Shown piece after piece: positions 26,644 to 37,511 of a DNA stretch of 47,558 nt. Both the position numbers and the translations under genes were made by a program. The stretch is from Marinobacter halodurans (GTDB lineage Bacteria; Pseudomonadota; Gammaproteobacteria; Pseudomonadales; Oleiphilaceae). Position 1 is the first letter of the stretch. Each line of letters starts with the position of its first letter. The stretch spans positions 1 to 47,558 of the forward strand of contig NZ_SJDL01000040.1 in NCBI RefSeq assembly GCF_004327985.1. Reading direction: 5' to 3'. Below the pieces are notes generated by a model that worked only from the letters and a program-made list of their open reading frames with translations, was not told where the DNA came from and did no database searches.

Positions 26644-26847
26644 ATGACGCCACAAAAGGTGATCGTGCGCGTCACCCTACTGGCCCTGCTCATAATGCTG
26701 GCGTCTGCAATTTCCAAAGGTGTCCTGTTTGAAACCGTGCTGGCACCGGATGATACCGGCCGCCAGCCAGTCCAGGAGAAACCGGTGGGGACGGGGGGCT
26801 CAGGTCCGCCAGAACGCCGGCGAGAAGAGGATAATCACGCTCAATAG
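26644..26847 (+). CDS. Possible small membrane protein
   Basis: 67 residues from ATG 26644 (or GTG 26620, 5 bp past the esterase stop). One hydrophobic helix (VTLLALLIMLASAISKGVLF) is followed by a polar Pro/Gly/Arg tail. The 3' 48 bp overlap the end of trkH on the other strand. No family is recognised and the ribosome site is weak, so this may not be a real gene. Confidence 0.35.
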   Translation: MTPQKVIVRVTLLALLIMLASAISKGVLFETVLAPDDTGRQPVQEKPVGTGGSGPPERRREEDNHAQ

Positions 26848-28248
26848 CTCCAGGCGTCCGAGGATCATGCCGGCACTGAGAATCCACTTGGCCGCATCAG
26901 GCAGGGACGCGAAGTTACCCGCCGGCCCGATGACCGGCCCCAGTCCCGGACCCACGTTGGTCAGGGCCGTTATCGACGCCGTCAACGCGGTCGTCAGGTC
27001 CACGTTCATCAACGACAGGCCCAGCGTCATCACCGCCATGCCCATCAGGAAGACGAACACGTAGGCAATCATCGAGGCGATGATCTCATCGCTCACCGCC
27101 CGTCCGTTGAAATTCCGGGTCAGCACCGCCCGGGGGTGCAGCAAACGCCGGAACTGTTCCTTGAGCACCATGAAGGACAACTGGAAGCGGAAAATCTTCA
27201 TGCCGCCGCTGGTCGACCCGGAACACCCGCCAATGAACGTCAGGAAGAAGAACGCCACGCTCGTGAACGATCCCCACTGCAGGTAGTCCTCGGAGGCATA
27301 ACCGGTGGTCGTCACGATCGACGTCACGTTAAACAGCGCGGAAACGAAAAGCCCCAACGGATGCTCCTCATGCATCCAGAGCCGGTAAACCGTCATGACC
27401 AGCGCTGCGGCGATCAATAGCCCGAGAAAGGCACGGACCTGTTGGTCGCGGAACAGGACCCAGTGCTGCCCATGCAGCTCGCGGACGAACAGGAAAAAGG
27501 GCATGCTGCCCAGGGCCATGAAGATCGAGGCTTCAAACAGGATCAGGTTGGAATTGAACTGGCCCATGGACTGATCGGAGGTGGAATAGCCACCGGTGGA
27601 GATGGTGGTAAAGGCGTGGTTGACGGCGTTGAACAGACTCATGCCGGACACCCAGTAAATGAGGATGCAGGCCAGGGTCAAGGCGCAGTACACGAACAGC
27701 AGCCCGCGGCTCAGGCTCTTCATTCGCGGCAAGGCCTTCTCCGTCCATTCCGACGACTCGGTTGCGAACAGGCGCATGCCACCGATCCCCAGGAACGGCA
27801 AAACGGCGACGAACATGCCGATGATCCCGATGCCGCCCATCCACTGGATGATCGAGCGCCACAGCAGGATGTCCGGAGACATGGTGTCCAGGCCACTCAG
27901 CACCGTCGAACCGGTGGTGGTGATCCCGGAGAAGCTCTCGAAGATTGCATCGGTCATCGACAGGTTGAGGTTGCTGAAGTAGAGGGGCAGGGCACAGAGA
28001 ATGGAGATGATCAGCCAACTGCTGACCGTCAGAACGAACATGTAACGGGGCTGGAGCCGGTGAGAGCGGTGGCGGGTCAGCAGGATCCCGACCGATGCGG
28101 CGATGAATATGCCCAGCGCAGGGTATGCAAACGCGGTCGTATTGGAATCCGCCTCGCCGAGATAGAGCAAGGCCGGTATAGCCATAAAGATGCTGAGCAG
28201 CACCATCGTGATGCTGACGATATAGGTAACGGGAGACAGGTTTCTCAT
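26800..28248 (-). CDS. trkH: Trk potassium uptake protein TrkH
   Basis: 482 residues, full length, inner membrane. The four pore-loop motifs are visible: SGITTTGSTVL, FTTISTGGYSTS, TSIVTTTGYAS and TALTNVGPGLGP. It forms the K+-conducting subunit, working with the NAD-binding TrkA ring, whose gene is not in the window. The start at 28248 fits the first membrane helix. The upstream gap 28249-28507 holds no gene that I can support. Confidence 0.95.
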   Translation of the reverse strand: MRNLSPVTYIVSITMVLLSIFMAIPALLYLGEADSNTTAFAYPALGIFIAASVGILLTRHRSHRLQPRYMFVLTVSSWLIISILCALPLYFSNLNLSMTDAIFESFSGITTTGSTVLSGLDTMSPDILLWRSIIQWMGGIGIIGMFVAVLPFLGIGGMRLFATESSEWTEKALPRMKSLSRGLLFVYCALTLACILIYWVSGMSLFNAVNHAFTTISTGGYSTSDQSMGQFNSNLILFEASIFMALGSMPFFLFVRELHGQHWVLFRDQQVRAFLGLLIAAALVMTVYRLWMHEEHPLGLFVSALFNVTSIVTTTGYASEDYLQWGSFTSVAFFFLTFIGGCSGSTSGGMKIFRFQLSFMVLKEQFRRLLHPRAVLTRNFNGRAVSDEIIASMIAYVFVFLMGMAVMTLGLSLMNVDLTTALTASITALTNVGPGLGPVIGPAGNFASLPDAAKWILSAGMILGRLELLSVIILFSPAFWRT

Positions 28249-28507
28249 TCAGAACAAGGTCTTTCCATGGACGGACGGCTGGTCGCGGTGCGCGAAGGGT
28301 ACCTTCACGCGCCGCGAAAGGCGAATGTCGTCGTTAATCCCGGTCAACAAGGGAGCGCCTGGCCGATGATGTATGCTTTACATCGACGCAAACCGACCAT
28401 AATGGCTCCCCTGGGGAACCTTCCCGGCACCTGGCACTCGAACCAGAGGAACACGGGTTGCACGCCACGTCGCCACGCGGCAACGGATCACGTCGGAGGT
28501 CTTCGCC

Positions 28508-29254
28508 ATGCCACTGTCCAGGCGGTTTCTGGTCAAAGGATTCCTGCTCCCTGTGCTTGCTTTCAGCCTTTCCGGCGCTGTGTTTGCCGAGCCGCTCAAG
28601 CGTTGGGAAAGTGGTTCGGAATCAACGGATACCGTCGAACTCTTCACGTCGGAAGGCTGTAGCAGTTGCCCGCCCGCCGACCGCTGGCTGTCTTCACTCA
28701 AATCCCGGCCCGGCCTGTTCAAGTCGTTCATCCCGCTGGCGTTCCATGTGGATTACTGGGATTACATCGGCTGGAAGGATCGCATGGCCGATCCGGCCTT
28801 CAGCGCCCGCCAACGCCAATACGTCGACTCGGGAGACGTCAGCCAGGTCTACACACCGGGGATCGTCATCAACAGCCACGAATGGCGCGACTGGTTCCAG
28901 GGCCAACGGGATTGGCAGTCGACACCGGCCAAGGTCGGCAGGATGACCGCAACACTGGACGGGCAGGCGCGGCTGACGGTGGAGTTTACCGGCTACCAGC
29001 CAGGGCAGAGGCTAAACGTTGCCTATCTCGGCATAGGGATGAAAACCCGGGTCAAGGCCGGTGAAAACCGGGGGCGTGAGCTGAACCATGATTTTGTGGT
29101 GTTGGATGTGACGCACCCTGATGGCGGTTCGCCGTGGTCAGTCACCTTGCCGCCAAGACCGGAAGCAGGGCAGACGCAGACGGCGCTGGCTGTCTGGGTG
29201 TCACCGCCCGACAGCCCGGAAATCGTCCAGGCTGTCGGTGGATATCTGGATTAA
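28508..29254 (+). CDS. DUF1223 secreted thioredoxin-like protein
   Basis: 248 residues with a signal peptide (MPLSRRFLVKGFLLPVLAFSLSGAVFA). The DUF1223 domain starts VELFTSEGCSSCPPADRWL, with a CxxC pair at 51/54, and continues PLAFHVDYWDYIGWKDRMADP. The CxxC suggests a periplasmic redox role, but the family's function is not established. GGAGG lies ahead of the ATG. It is convergent with the next lipoprotein gene, the stops being 10 bp apart. Confidence 0.9.
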   Translation: MPLSRRFLVKGFLLPVLAFSLSGAVFAEPLKRWESGSESTDTVELFTSEGCSSCPPADRWLSSLKSRPGLFKSFIPLAFHVDYWDYIGWKDRMADPAFSARQRQYVDSGDVSQVYTPGIVINSHEWRDWFQGQRDWQSTPAKVGRMTATLDGQARLTVEFTGYQPGQRLNVAYLGIGMKTRVKAGENRGRELNHDFVVLDVTHPDGGSPWSVTLPPRPEAGQTQTALAVWVSPPDSPEIVQAVGGYLD

Positions 29255-29264
29255 TGGCGTCCGC

Positions 29265-29807
29265 TTACATCGGCAGACGACTGGTTTTGGTCAGGAAAGC
29301 CCGTGCCTCGTCCGGATACAACTGGACGTCGAGGTGGCTGTCGACACGGGATGACCCCATTCGCACCTCCACCGGACGGTCCTGCCCGGCGATGTACTCA
29401 AGGGTGGGCTCATCCAGGCTGGCGACGCCGTATTCGGTGTGGGCGCAGCCGTAATCCGTGCAGGTCATGTCGGTGCCCTGCCATGCAATGGGCAGTGTAA
29501 CCGGCTCACCGTTCTTCCGGAATTGCAGCTGGTCCCACCGCCTCCAGTCCTCTGAATTGACCAGCAGGTTGATTTGATAGAATTTCTCGCCGCTCCGTTT
29601 ATCGATGGAAGCCGCAAAGAAATAGTCCGATGGCGACGGGTAGCCGGTAAAAGGCTGATCGTAAAGCTCTGACGACACGATAATCCGGTCCTGGAGATTG
29701 TCCGTCGCATATTTCACCGAGATGCCGTTATCGGTGGTAGTGGCACAGCCGCTGAGCAGAAGTCCGGCGGCAACCAGGCCGAAGCCGAGCAACATCTTGC
29801 GTTCCAT
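29265..29807 (-). CDS. Hypothetical lipoprotein
   Basis: 180 residues with a clear lipobox (GLVAAGLLLSGCATT), implying export and lipidation. GGGGGA precedes ATG 29807 by 7 nt; a longer frame to 29888 has no site. The mature part is beta-rich, with two cysteines (MTCTDYGCAH) likely forming a disulfide. Family not recognised. Confidence 0.75.
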   Translation of the reverse strand: MERKMLLGFGLVAAGLLLSGCATTTDNGISVKYATDNLQDRIIVSSELYDQPFTGYPSPSDYFFAASIDKRSGEKFYQINLLVNSEDWRRWDQLQFRKNGEPVTLPIAWQGTDMTCTDYGCAHTEYGVASLDEPTLEYIAGQDRPVEVRMGSSRVDSHLDVQLYPDEARAFLTKTSRLPM

Positions 29808-30052
29808 GGGTGTATCCCCCTGTCTTGCAGACATCACTATCATTATACGGCGCCCGTGGGCGCGCAGACGATTGTTGAAAAGGTTCATAGATGAGACGCC
29901 ATACTGGCAGTATCCAACCCTCTACAAGAGTGGCAAATTCGACATAAAAGATGCCATAAATGCCAAATCGGGTATGCACGCGGGCTCGTCGAACGTCACC
30001 ACGGCGTATTTGATATGGAGACTGTCATTGACTTTGAAAGCTGTGACGATGC

Positions 30053-30922
30053 TCAGGTACAGACCACCTGTTCGCAGATGACTTTCAGGCAGCCGGGACG
30101 ACAGGTCACATCCAGTGGCGTCTTTCCGGCCACATCGCCATCGGCGGTTACCGTCTTGGGCTTGTGGGTATCGATGCGGCACCAGGGACTTTTCAGATGA
30201 ACCACCGTGTCCGTCTGGCCCGGCGAGCGCCGGAAGATTCGCACCCGCAGAAACGTCAGGAACAGTCGCATCAACGAACGGGGTTTCACCGCAACGATAT
30301 CCAGTTGGCCATCGTTGGCGGAGGCCTCGGGTATCTCGTTGCCGCCGCCAAAAAAGGCGCCAGTGGCCACGACAATAGACAACCAGCGCCCGGCCACGAC
30401 GCCGCTCTCGCACTCGATAACGGCGCGAAACCCGCGTTTGTCCCGGACCTTTCGCAGCAGGGTCGCCACATAGCTGAAACGCCCCAGAAGGCGCTTGGTC
30501 TGGCTGGACGACTCCCGCACCGGCCATGTGCCCAGGCCAATGTGGGCCACGTTGAGGAAAATCTGATCGTCGAAGCCGGCCACATCCAGCCAATGGGTCC
30601 GGCCGCTGGCGACCAGCTCGCACAGCGCCGTCGGGTCATCGGGTAATCCCAGGTTGCGGGCGAAATCATTGGCGGTTCCGGAGGGCAGGATGCCGAGGGT
30701 GGCGCCGGTGCGCAGGCAAAGGGACGCCGCGCGGTTTACCGAGCCGTCGCCACCGGCCGCGAGGACCCGGTCATCGGCGCTGACGCGCTCCATCCAGTCG
30801 TCCTGATCGAAGTCGCAGACAGTCAGGCCGGTCACGCCTGCGCGAGCGAGCCGTTCCTGCCAGAAACCGGCGCCACGCTGGCCGTCGCCGGCCTTGGGGT
30901 TGGCTATCAACCAGGTCGTCAT
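30053..30922 (-). CDS. Diacylglycerol kinase-family lipid kinase
   Basis: 289 residues of the DAGK_cat family (YegS-like). The N-terminal WLIANPKAGDGQRGAG, the nucleotide loop AAGGDGSVNRAA and the following ILPSGTANDFARNLGLP are diagnostic; the C-terminal half supplies the beta-sandwich. It phosphorylates a lipid at the membrane; the substrate could be diacylglycerol or another lipid alcohol. Stand-alone; its start is 106 bp from the adenine deaminase stop. Confidence 0.9.
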   Translation of the reverse strand: MTTWLIANPKAGDGQRGAGFWQERLARAGVTGLTVCDFDQDDWMERVSADDRVLAAGGDGSVNRAASLCLRTGATLGILPSGTANDFARNLGLPDDPTALCELVASGRTHWLDVAGFDDQIFLNVAHIGLGTWPVRESSSQTKRLLGRFSYVATLLRKVRDKRGFRAVIECESGVVAGRWLSIVVATGAFFGGGNEIPEASANDGQLDIVAVKPRSLMRLFLTFLRVRIFRRSPGQTDTVVHLKSPWCRIDTHKPKTVTADGDVAGKTPLDVTCRPGCLKVICEQVVCT

Positions 30923-31028
30923 GGTCTCCTTATCCTCGCTGGCCGGAATCCATGGAACGGAATCCTTACGTTATAAACGAGCCCGTATCCCGGGCGCCAT
31001 ACAGGAAACTTCGGACGACTGCTGCAGG

Positions 31029-32063
<1,035 letters not shown>

Positions 32064-32312
32064 TTAGCAACAAAGTTCAGAAAACCTTATCACACACGCT
32101 CAGGCTGCGTCCCTGGCGCTGACCCGCCCGGCTTACCCCCACTTTTGGTATATGTTTAATTTTCGTACGGGCGGAATCACGTCTAGTATTTCTCTCAGCA
32201 CCGAAGGACGCAGTGGTGCCAGCGCGGCAGGGAAGCCGGGGGATTTTCGGAGTCGATCTGAGACCCCACGCTGCCCTTGCCGGGAATAAACTCCTAGGAT
32301 TGGAGACGAAAA

Positions 32313-33947
32313 ATGAAACTGGCAATATCGAATGTGGCCCTGGGATTGGGGTCATGCCTTCTTGCTTTCAACTTGCAGGCGGCCCCAGAGCTGCCGTCCT
32401 ACCAACCGTCGACCAGCGATATACTCAACCGCTTCTGGAGTCCGGATCACCTGGGCTTCTTCGAATGTCGGGCAGGCATCCTCAACAGCACGCCATTCGG
32501 CCTGCCGCGGTGCATGCAGGTGGACAACATCAAATACCACGAGCAGATGCTTTATGGTATCGCACAGGCCAATGACGGTAATCGGGCAGCCGGGCTTCCC
32601 GGCTATAGTGCGTCAGTCGACTACGTAAAATCGACGCTGGAAGGCGCCGGTTATGACGTCACGGTCCAGACCTTCCCGTTCACTGCATTCTATCCGGAAG
32701 CGGAGGGCGAGTTGGCCGCAACGGCTCCCGCGCCGGAAAGCTATGTCTGGGAAGAGGACTTCAACTATCTGTCGCAGACCGAGCCGGGTGACGTGACCGG
32801 TCCGGTGGTACCGGTGGATCTGGACCTGGGTACCGGCAACGCCTCGACCAGCGGTTGCGAGCCGGCCGACTTTACCGGCTTTCCGGCAGGGGCGATTGCT
32901 CTGGTGCAGCGGGGTGCCTGCACCTTCGGCCAGAAGGCCGAGAATGCGGCGAACGCAGGGGCTGTCGGGGTGATCATCTTCAACCAGGGCGATACCGAGG
33001 ATCGCACCGGGCTGATCAGCGCCACCCTGGGTGAGGACTATTCCGGAGGCGTCCCGGTGTTCTTCGCGACCTACGACAACGGCGTGACCTGGGCCCAGAC
33101 CGATGGCCTGGAGCTGAATATGGTCGCCAATGTGGTGCGGGAGCAGACGGAAACCTATAACGTCGTCACCCACTCCCGACGCGGCGACCCGGACAACGTC
33201 GTGATGGTCGGCGCCCACCTGGATTCCGTCTATGACGGTGCCGGCATCAACGACAACGGGTCCGGCTCAGCGGCCCTGCTGGAACTGGCGCTGCAGATGA
33301 AACGAGCGCATCCACGCAACCAGGTGCGTTTCGCCTGGTGGGGCGCGGAAGAGGCCGGCCTGGTCGGTTCGACCTACTATGTCGACAGCCTGTCAGAAGA
33401 GGAGAAAGGGCAGATCAAGGCGTACCTGAACTTCGATATGATCGCCTCGCCCAATTTCGCCTACTTCATCTACGACGGTGACGGCTCCGACTTCGGACTG
33501 GAGGGACCTCCCGGGTCCGCGGCTATCGAGGGTCTGTTCGAGGAATACTTCAACCTGCGGGGCCTGCCGTCAGAAGGCACGGAAATCGATTTCCGGTCCG
33601 ACTATGCGGCGTACTTCGATAACGGCATCGCCTTCGGCGGCCTCTTTACCGGCGCCGAAGTGCTGAAGACCGAAGAACAGGCCGCCAAGTTTGGTGGGGA
33701 AGCCGGTGTTGCCTTCGATCCCTGCTATCACTCGGCCTGTGACGACATTACCAACCTTGATGATGAGGCCTATGAGATCAACGCAGACGCCGTGGCTTTC
33801 GTGACAAGCTGGTTGTCGCTGTCGACGCGCCTTATCGATGATGAGATCACCGCGGCCGAATCAACGGAAAACACGCTTGGCGCACGGGCCCTGTCGGTTG
33901 AGCAGGCACGTGACGTGACGCATTGGGGGGATCGTTGGATCAAGTGA
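32313..33947 (+). CDS. Secreted M28 zinc aminopeptidase with PA domain
   Basis: 544 residues with a signal peptide (MKLAISNVALGLGSCLLAFNLQA). A PA insert domain occupies ~150-265 (GAIALVQRGACTFGQKAENAANAGA). The M28 zinc ligands are visible: GAHLDSV, GINDNGSG, WWGAEEAG, NFDMIAS and CYHSACDD. An acidic overall composition fits a secreted marine enzyme. GGAGA precedes the ATG, and an intrinsic terminator follows. The 258-bp upstream gap shows no other gene. Confidence 0.92.
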   Translation: MKLAISNVALGLGSCLLAFNLQAAPELPSYQPSTSDILNRFWSPDHLGFFECRAGILNSTPFGLPRCMQVDNIKYHEQMLYGIAQANDGNRAAGLPGYSASVDYVKSTLEGAGYDVTVQTFPFTAFYPEAEGELAATAPAPESYVWEEDFNYLSQTEPGDVTGPVVPVDLDLGTGNASTSGCEPADFTGFPAGAIALVQRGACTFGQKAENAANAGAVGVIIFNQGDTEDRTGLISATLGEDYSGGVPVFFATYDNGVTWAQTDGLELNMVANVVREQTETYNVVTHSRRGDPDNVVMVGAHLDSVYDGAGINDNGSGSAALLELALQMKRAHPRNQVRFAWWGAEEAGLVGSTYYVDSLSEEEKGQIKAYLNFDMIASPNFAYFIYDGDGSDFGLEGPPGSAAIEGLFEEYFNLRGLPSEGTEIDFRSDYAAYFDNGIAFGGLFTGAEVLKTEEQAAKFGGEAGVAFDPCYHSACDDITNLDDEAYEINADAVAFVTSWLSLSTRLIDDEITAAESTENTLGARALSVEQARDVTHWGDRWIK

Positions 33948-33972
33948 TCCTGAGAGACGATGCAGAAGAAGC

Positions 33973-33998
33973 GGGGCGCCCATGAGGCGCCCCTTTTT
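33973..33998 (+). terminator. Rho-independent terminator of the M28 peptidase gene
   Basis: A perfect 8-bp stem GGGGCGCC / GGCGCCCC with loop CATGA is followed directly by TTTTT, starting 26 bp past the stop codon. Confidence 0.9.
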
Positions 33999-34007
33999 CG
34001 TTCACGC

Positions 34008-35702
34008 TCAGTTCGTGCTGCCATTCTGCCCGGACGATTCCGGCTGGGACGCGACGGATGAAGCATCGTGTTCTTCCCATTCATCGGGTACCCGGGATGA
34101 GTGGAGGATGTCCATCTTCGGCTCGTAGATGTTGGTATGCACCTCAAGAAGCCCCAGGAGCGTGTGGAACACGTTGTCCTGGCTGAAACGATCGTCCTTG
34201 TGCTTGCGCAGCTCGCTCACGTCCACGCCGTCATAGCTGCTGCCGAACCACATCAGGGCCGGTATGTGTTTCTGCTCATCCGGCGCAATCATGTAAGGAA
34301 GCCCATGCAGGTAAACGTCGTATTCCCCCAGTGACTCACCGTGGTCGCTGAGGTAGAACATCGCTGTCTCGAACTCGGGCGTATGACGTTTCAGGACATC
34401 TATCACCCGATCCAGGAAGTAATCCGTGTAGAGGATTGCGTTGTCGTAGGCGTTGATTATTTCTTCCTCGCTGCACTCCTCAAGCTGACTCGTCCTGCAG
34501 ACGGGAGTATATCGCTCGAATTCCTTGGGATACCGTTTGTAGTAGGCCGGCCCGTGGTTGCCCATCTGGTGAAGCACGATAAAAATGTCACCCTTGGGAT
34601 GATTGCGGATGTAGTCATCCAGGCCTGTCAGCATTCCGGTATCCCGGCATTCTTCCTCGTCGCACTCCGGATTCAGGTCGGACGATTTATAACTGTGGTA
34701 TTCAACCCGGTCGGCGACGCCCTTTGAGCTGGAGTTGTTATCCAGCCACAGCACGTTCGCTCCGGATTTAGCCAACAAATCCAACGCATTTGATGTATTT
34801 TCGGCATCGTCCTCAGAGTAATCGTCCCGGGTTAAATCTGAAAACATACAGGGCACAGAGACCTGCGTGGACGTGCCGCACGACCAGAAATTGCTGAAGT
34901 TGACGAGACCGTTTTCTTTCTCAAGGCGCGGATTTGTGTCCCGTTCATAACCGTTCAGCGAGAAATGGTCGGCGCGTGCCGTTTCACCCACCACCATGAT
35001 GACCAGTTCACGATCGTTATCCTCCGGCGGAATGTGAGCGTCGTTACCAATCGTGGCAAACGCCTTGGGCGCGGAGTCGATATAGCGTCCGGCGAACTTG
35101 ATCGTTGAATAGATATAGAACGTGGGGTTGGCGTAATAGCGAAGAATCTTGTGCTCACGGAAGAACGACGCATAGTAGCTACCCAGGCTGACAATCAGCA
35201 CGGCCGCCAGCGCCAGGGAACCGCCGAACATCTTGGCGGAAGACAGCAGATCCTTCCTGAAGGGTACCGGCTCAATCCGCACCCGCCAGACAAACACGGA
35301 GGGCAACACGCCGATCAGCAACACATAGGCGACCAGGCGCCACGAGAAAAGATCGCTGGCCTCGTCAACATTGGTGTGCACGACATTGCTGAGCATGTCC
35401 GCATCAATCACCACGTTGTAGCTGTCCATGAAGTAGGCGGCGAACGACGACAGCATGAGCAGGACAATCAGGATAGGGCGGGTGCTTCGCCCGAAACACA
35501 CCAGCGACAACAGCAATACGAGCGCCGCTGTGAATACGACGGCAATCGAGGCCAGGAATGGCAGTGTCGACCAGTCCAGCGGGTACACGCGGGTAATGTT
35601 GGTAAAAAACTGTTGATTACCCACCAGCATCAGGAAGGCAGAGACCAGAAGAATCAAACGAAACTTGGTCATTGTCGGCGACAACATCTTGGAACGCCCC
35701 AT
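34008..35702 (-). CDS. eptA: Lipid A phosphoethanolamine transferase, EptA-like
   Basis: 564 residues: five N-terminal membrane helices and a periplasmic sulfatase-fold domain. The zinc and catalytic residues are visible: Glu in VVGETARADHFS, the nucleophilic Thr in SCGTSTQVSVPCMFS, LSDHGES and a late His/Asp set. It transfers phosphoethanolamine from phosphatidylethanolamine to lipid A, lowering surface charge. The start has GAGG 5 nt upstream. It is the last gene of a four-gene envelope operon. Confidence 0.92.
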   Translation of the reverse strand: MGRSKMLSPTMTKFRLILLVSAFLMLVGNQQFFTNITRVYPLDWSTLPFLASIAVVFTAALVLLLSLVCFGRSTRPILIVLLMLSSFAAYFMDSYNVVIDADMLSNVVHTNVDEASDLFSWRLVAYVLLIGVLPSVFVWRVRIEPVPFRKDLLSSAKMFGGSLALAAVLIVSLGSYYASFFREHKILRYYANPTFYIYSTIKFAGRYIDSAPKAFATIGNDAHIPPEDNDRELVIMVVGETARADHFSLNGYERDTNPRLEKENGLVNFSNFWSCGTSTQVSVPCMFSDLTRDDYSEDDAENTSNALDLLAKSGANVLWLDNNSSSKGVADRVEYHSYKSSDLNPECDEEECRDTGMLTGLDDYIRNHPKGDIFIVLHQMGNHGPAYYKRYPKEFERYTPVCRTSQLEECSEEEIINAYDNAILYTDYFLDRVIDVLKRHTPEFETAMFYLSDHGESLGEYDVYLHGLPYMIAPDEQKHIPALMWFGSSYDGVDVSELRKHKDDRFSQDNVFHTLLGLLEVHTNIYEPKMDILHSSRVPDEWEEHDASSVASQPESSGQNGSTN

Positions 35703-35741
35703 AATTACCTCGTTTAAAGGATCTAAGCCCGCGCTATTCCG

Positions 35742-37505
35742 TTAGTCCAGCCATCGACCGGGATTCGGTATGTGGAAAATCTCTCGCTTGTCCGGATCCG
35801 GCGTCGGACAGGTCGGCGTCATGGCATCCCGGGACAGAAGTATCCAGTTCTCGCTGTGGGCGACACCCATGGGCTGGCCTTTCTTTACTCGGAAGCACTC
35901 GAGTTTGTCCTCATCTCCGACGAGCACGTAACGATCATCCCGCTGCTTCATCCACTCCCAAGCAAGGCGCTCCTGCTCGCGAAGTGAGTTGAAATAGCTA
36001 AACTGGGTGACATCCAGTTTAGAGAACAAGATGAACTGTTCCTTAAATTTGATGAGACCAAGTTGAGCGCCGGGGTTCCCGGCAACTGTTTTCTCGACGT
36101 TAGCAAGAACATTTCTGGGTGTCCGGAACGGCTCCAGGACCGAGTAACCCCAGGTTGACAGCAACACCCATGTCAACGACATCGCAGCCAACAGGCGCAG
36201 AAGGGCGTGCTGCTTGCGCAGGAGGAGCAACGTCAACAGCCAGATCAGGCCCGCCACAATCAGGAGACTGCCGGCCTCGTGCAACAGACTTAAATCCTTG
36301 GTGTAGTCCGATGCCTTCTCGACCAGCTTGGGCAGGTTGAACCAGGCCAGGACACCGACGGTGATAAGGACGGCGCCGAGAACCGCCTGTATGCCACCCA
36401 TCAACGGCCGGAACCAGCGTGCCAGCGGATAACCGGTGTACATCGCAGCGAGCGACAGCGCGAACATCGGTAGCGCCGGCAGGATATAGACGCCCCGTTT
36501 GCCGGGACTCATGCTGAAGAAAAACAGGACCAGAACGATCCAGCCCAGCATCAGGAACACGCCGGGCTCGTTTTTCCAGGCATCGCGCAGGCGCCCCAGG
36601 CCCGCCAGGAGCATCAAGGGCAGCGGGAACCACAGCGACGGAATCACGTTGGCAATGAAGTAGTACCAGGGTTGGATATGACCCCAGGAATGGGCATAAC
36701 GCTCTGCCGTCTGCTTGAACAGAATGTTGTCGCGGTACTGCATGAACATCTCGGAACCGCTGGCATTGACGTACAGCACCATCGGCACCAGCCAGGCCGC
36801 CGCGACCAGCAGCATCACGACAGGCCCGAGCAGGCAGGTCCAGGTCGGCTTCGTCACCAGGGCGTCAGGCCGGCGCCAGGCCAGATAGAGCACCGGGATC
36901 ATCATCAGGGCCGGCAGGAAGCCCACGCCCTTGGTGATAATGCCAAGTCCCATGAACGCCCAGGCCGTGAAATACCAGCCCCAGGATGAACGCACCATAA
37001 AGTGGCGCAGCAACCCATAGCAGCCGATCGTGATCCAGCAGGCCACCATCATGTCGATCTGGGCGCTCTTGGCCTGCACGACGAACTGCGGCGCCAGGAG
37101 CAGCAGGAGCATGGCGTTGCGGCCAACGCGAACGCTCCAGAGGCGGGCTCCGAGATCGAACACCAGGAACGCAGTCACCAGGCCGCAAATGGCATTCGGC
37201 AGCAGGAAACCGGCTTTCAGGCTGCCCGTCAGCCAGTAGAAGAACGCGATCGACCACATGAAGACCGGAGGCTTGTCCGGATAGGGCTCACCACCGCGCA
37301 TGGGAATCAGCCACTGGCCGGAATCCACCATTTCCCGGGCGACTTCCGCGAACCGGGGTTCGTCGGCAGGCCACGGCGAACGCAGCCCGATGCCCAGGAA
37401 AATCAGGATGGCGGCGAAGGCCAGCAGGAACCAGACAACGCGGCTGTATTCGTCACTGGTCAGCGTTTCATAGATTTGTTGCGACAGGGATACCGAACGA
37501 TTCAT
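35742..37505 (-). CDS. ArnT/PMT-like lipid-linked glycosyltransferase
   Basis: 587 residues, ~12 membrane helices, GT83/PMT type. The conserved first periplasmic loop has the acidic pair: SPWPADEPRFAEVAREMVDSG and PMRGGEPYPDKPP. The family transfers a sugar from a polyprenyl phosphate donor onto lipid A or other acceptors. No aminoarabinose-pathway genes (arnA/B) are present, so the sugar may not be L-Ara4N. It sits between the VTT and EptA genes on one strand. Confidence 0.88.
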   Translation of the reverse strand: MNRSVSLSQQIYETLTSDEYSRVVWFLLAFAAILIFLGIGLRSPWPADEPRFAEVAREMVDSGQWLIPMRGGEPYPDKPPVFMWSIAFFYWLTGSLKAGFLLPNAICGLVTAFLVFDLGARLWSVRVGRNAMLLLLLAPQFVVQAKSAQIDMMVACWITIGCYGLLRHFMVRSSWGWYFTAWAFMGLGIITKGVGFLPALMMIPVLYLAWRRPDALVTKPTWTCLLGPVVMLLVAAAWLVPMVLYVNASGSEMFMQYRDNILFKQTAERYAHSWGHIQPWYYFIANVIPSLWFPLPLMLLAGLGRLRDAWKNEPGVFLMLGWIVLVLFFFSMSPGKRGVYILPALPMFALSLAAMYTGYPLARWFRPLMGGIQAVLGAVLITVGVLAWFNLPKLVEKASDYTKDLSLLHEAGSLLIVAGLIWLLTLLLLRKQHALLRLLAAMSLTWVLLSTWGYSVLEPFRTPRNVLANVEKTVAGNPGAQLGLIKFKEQFILFSKLDVTQFSYFNSLREQERLAWEWMKQRDDRYVLVGDEDKLECFRVKKGQPMGVAHSENWILLSRDAMTPTCPTPDPDKREIFHIPNPGRWLD

Positions 37506-37511
37506 GGGACT

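Noticed and set aside
30982-31000. Terminator after the adenine deaminase gene
   Set aside because: Only a 5-bp stem (GCCCG/CGGGC) with a poor T-run follows; too weak to call.
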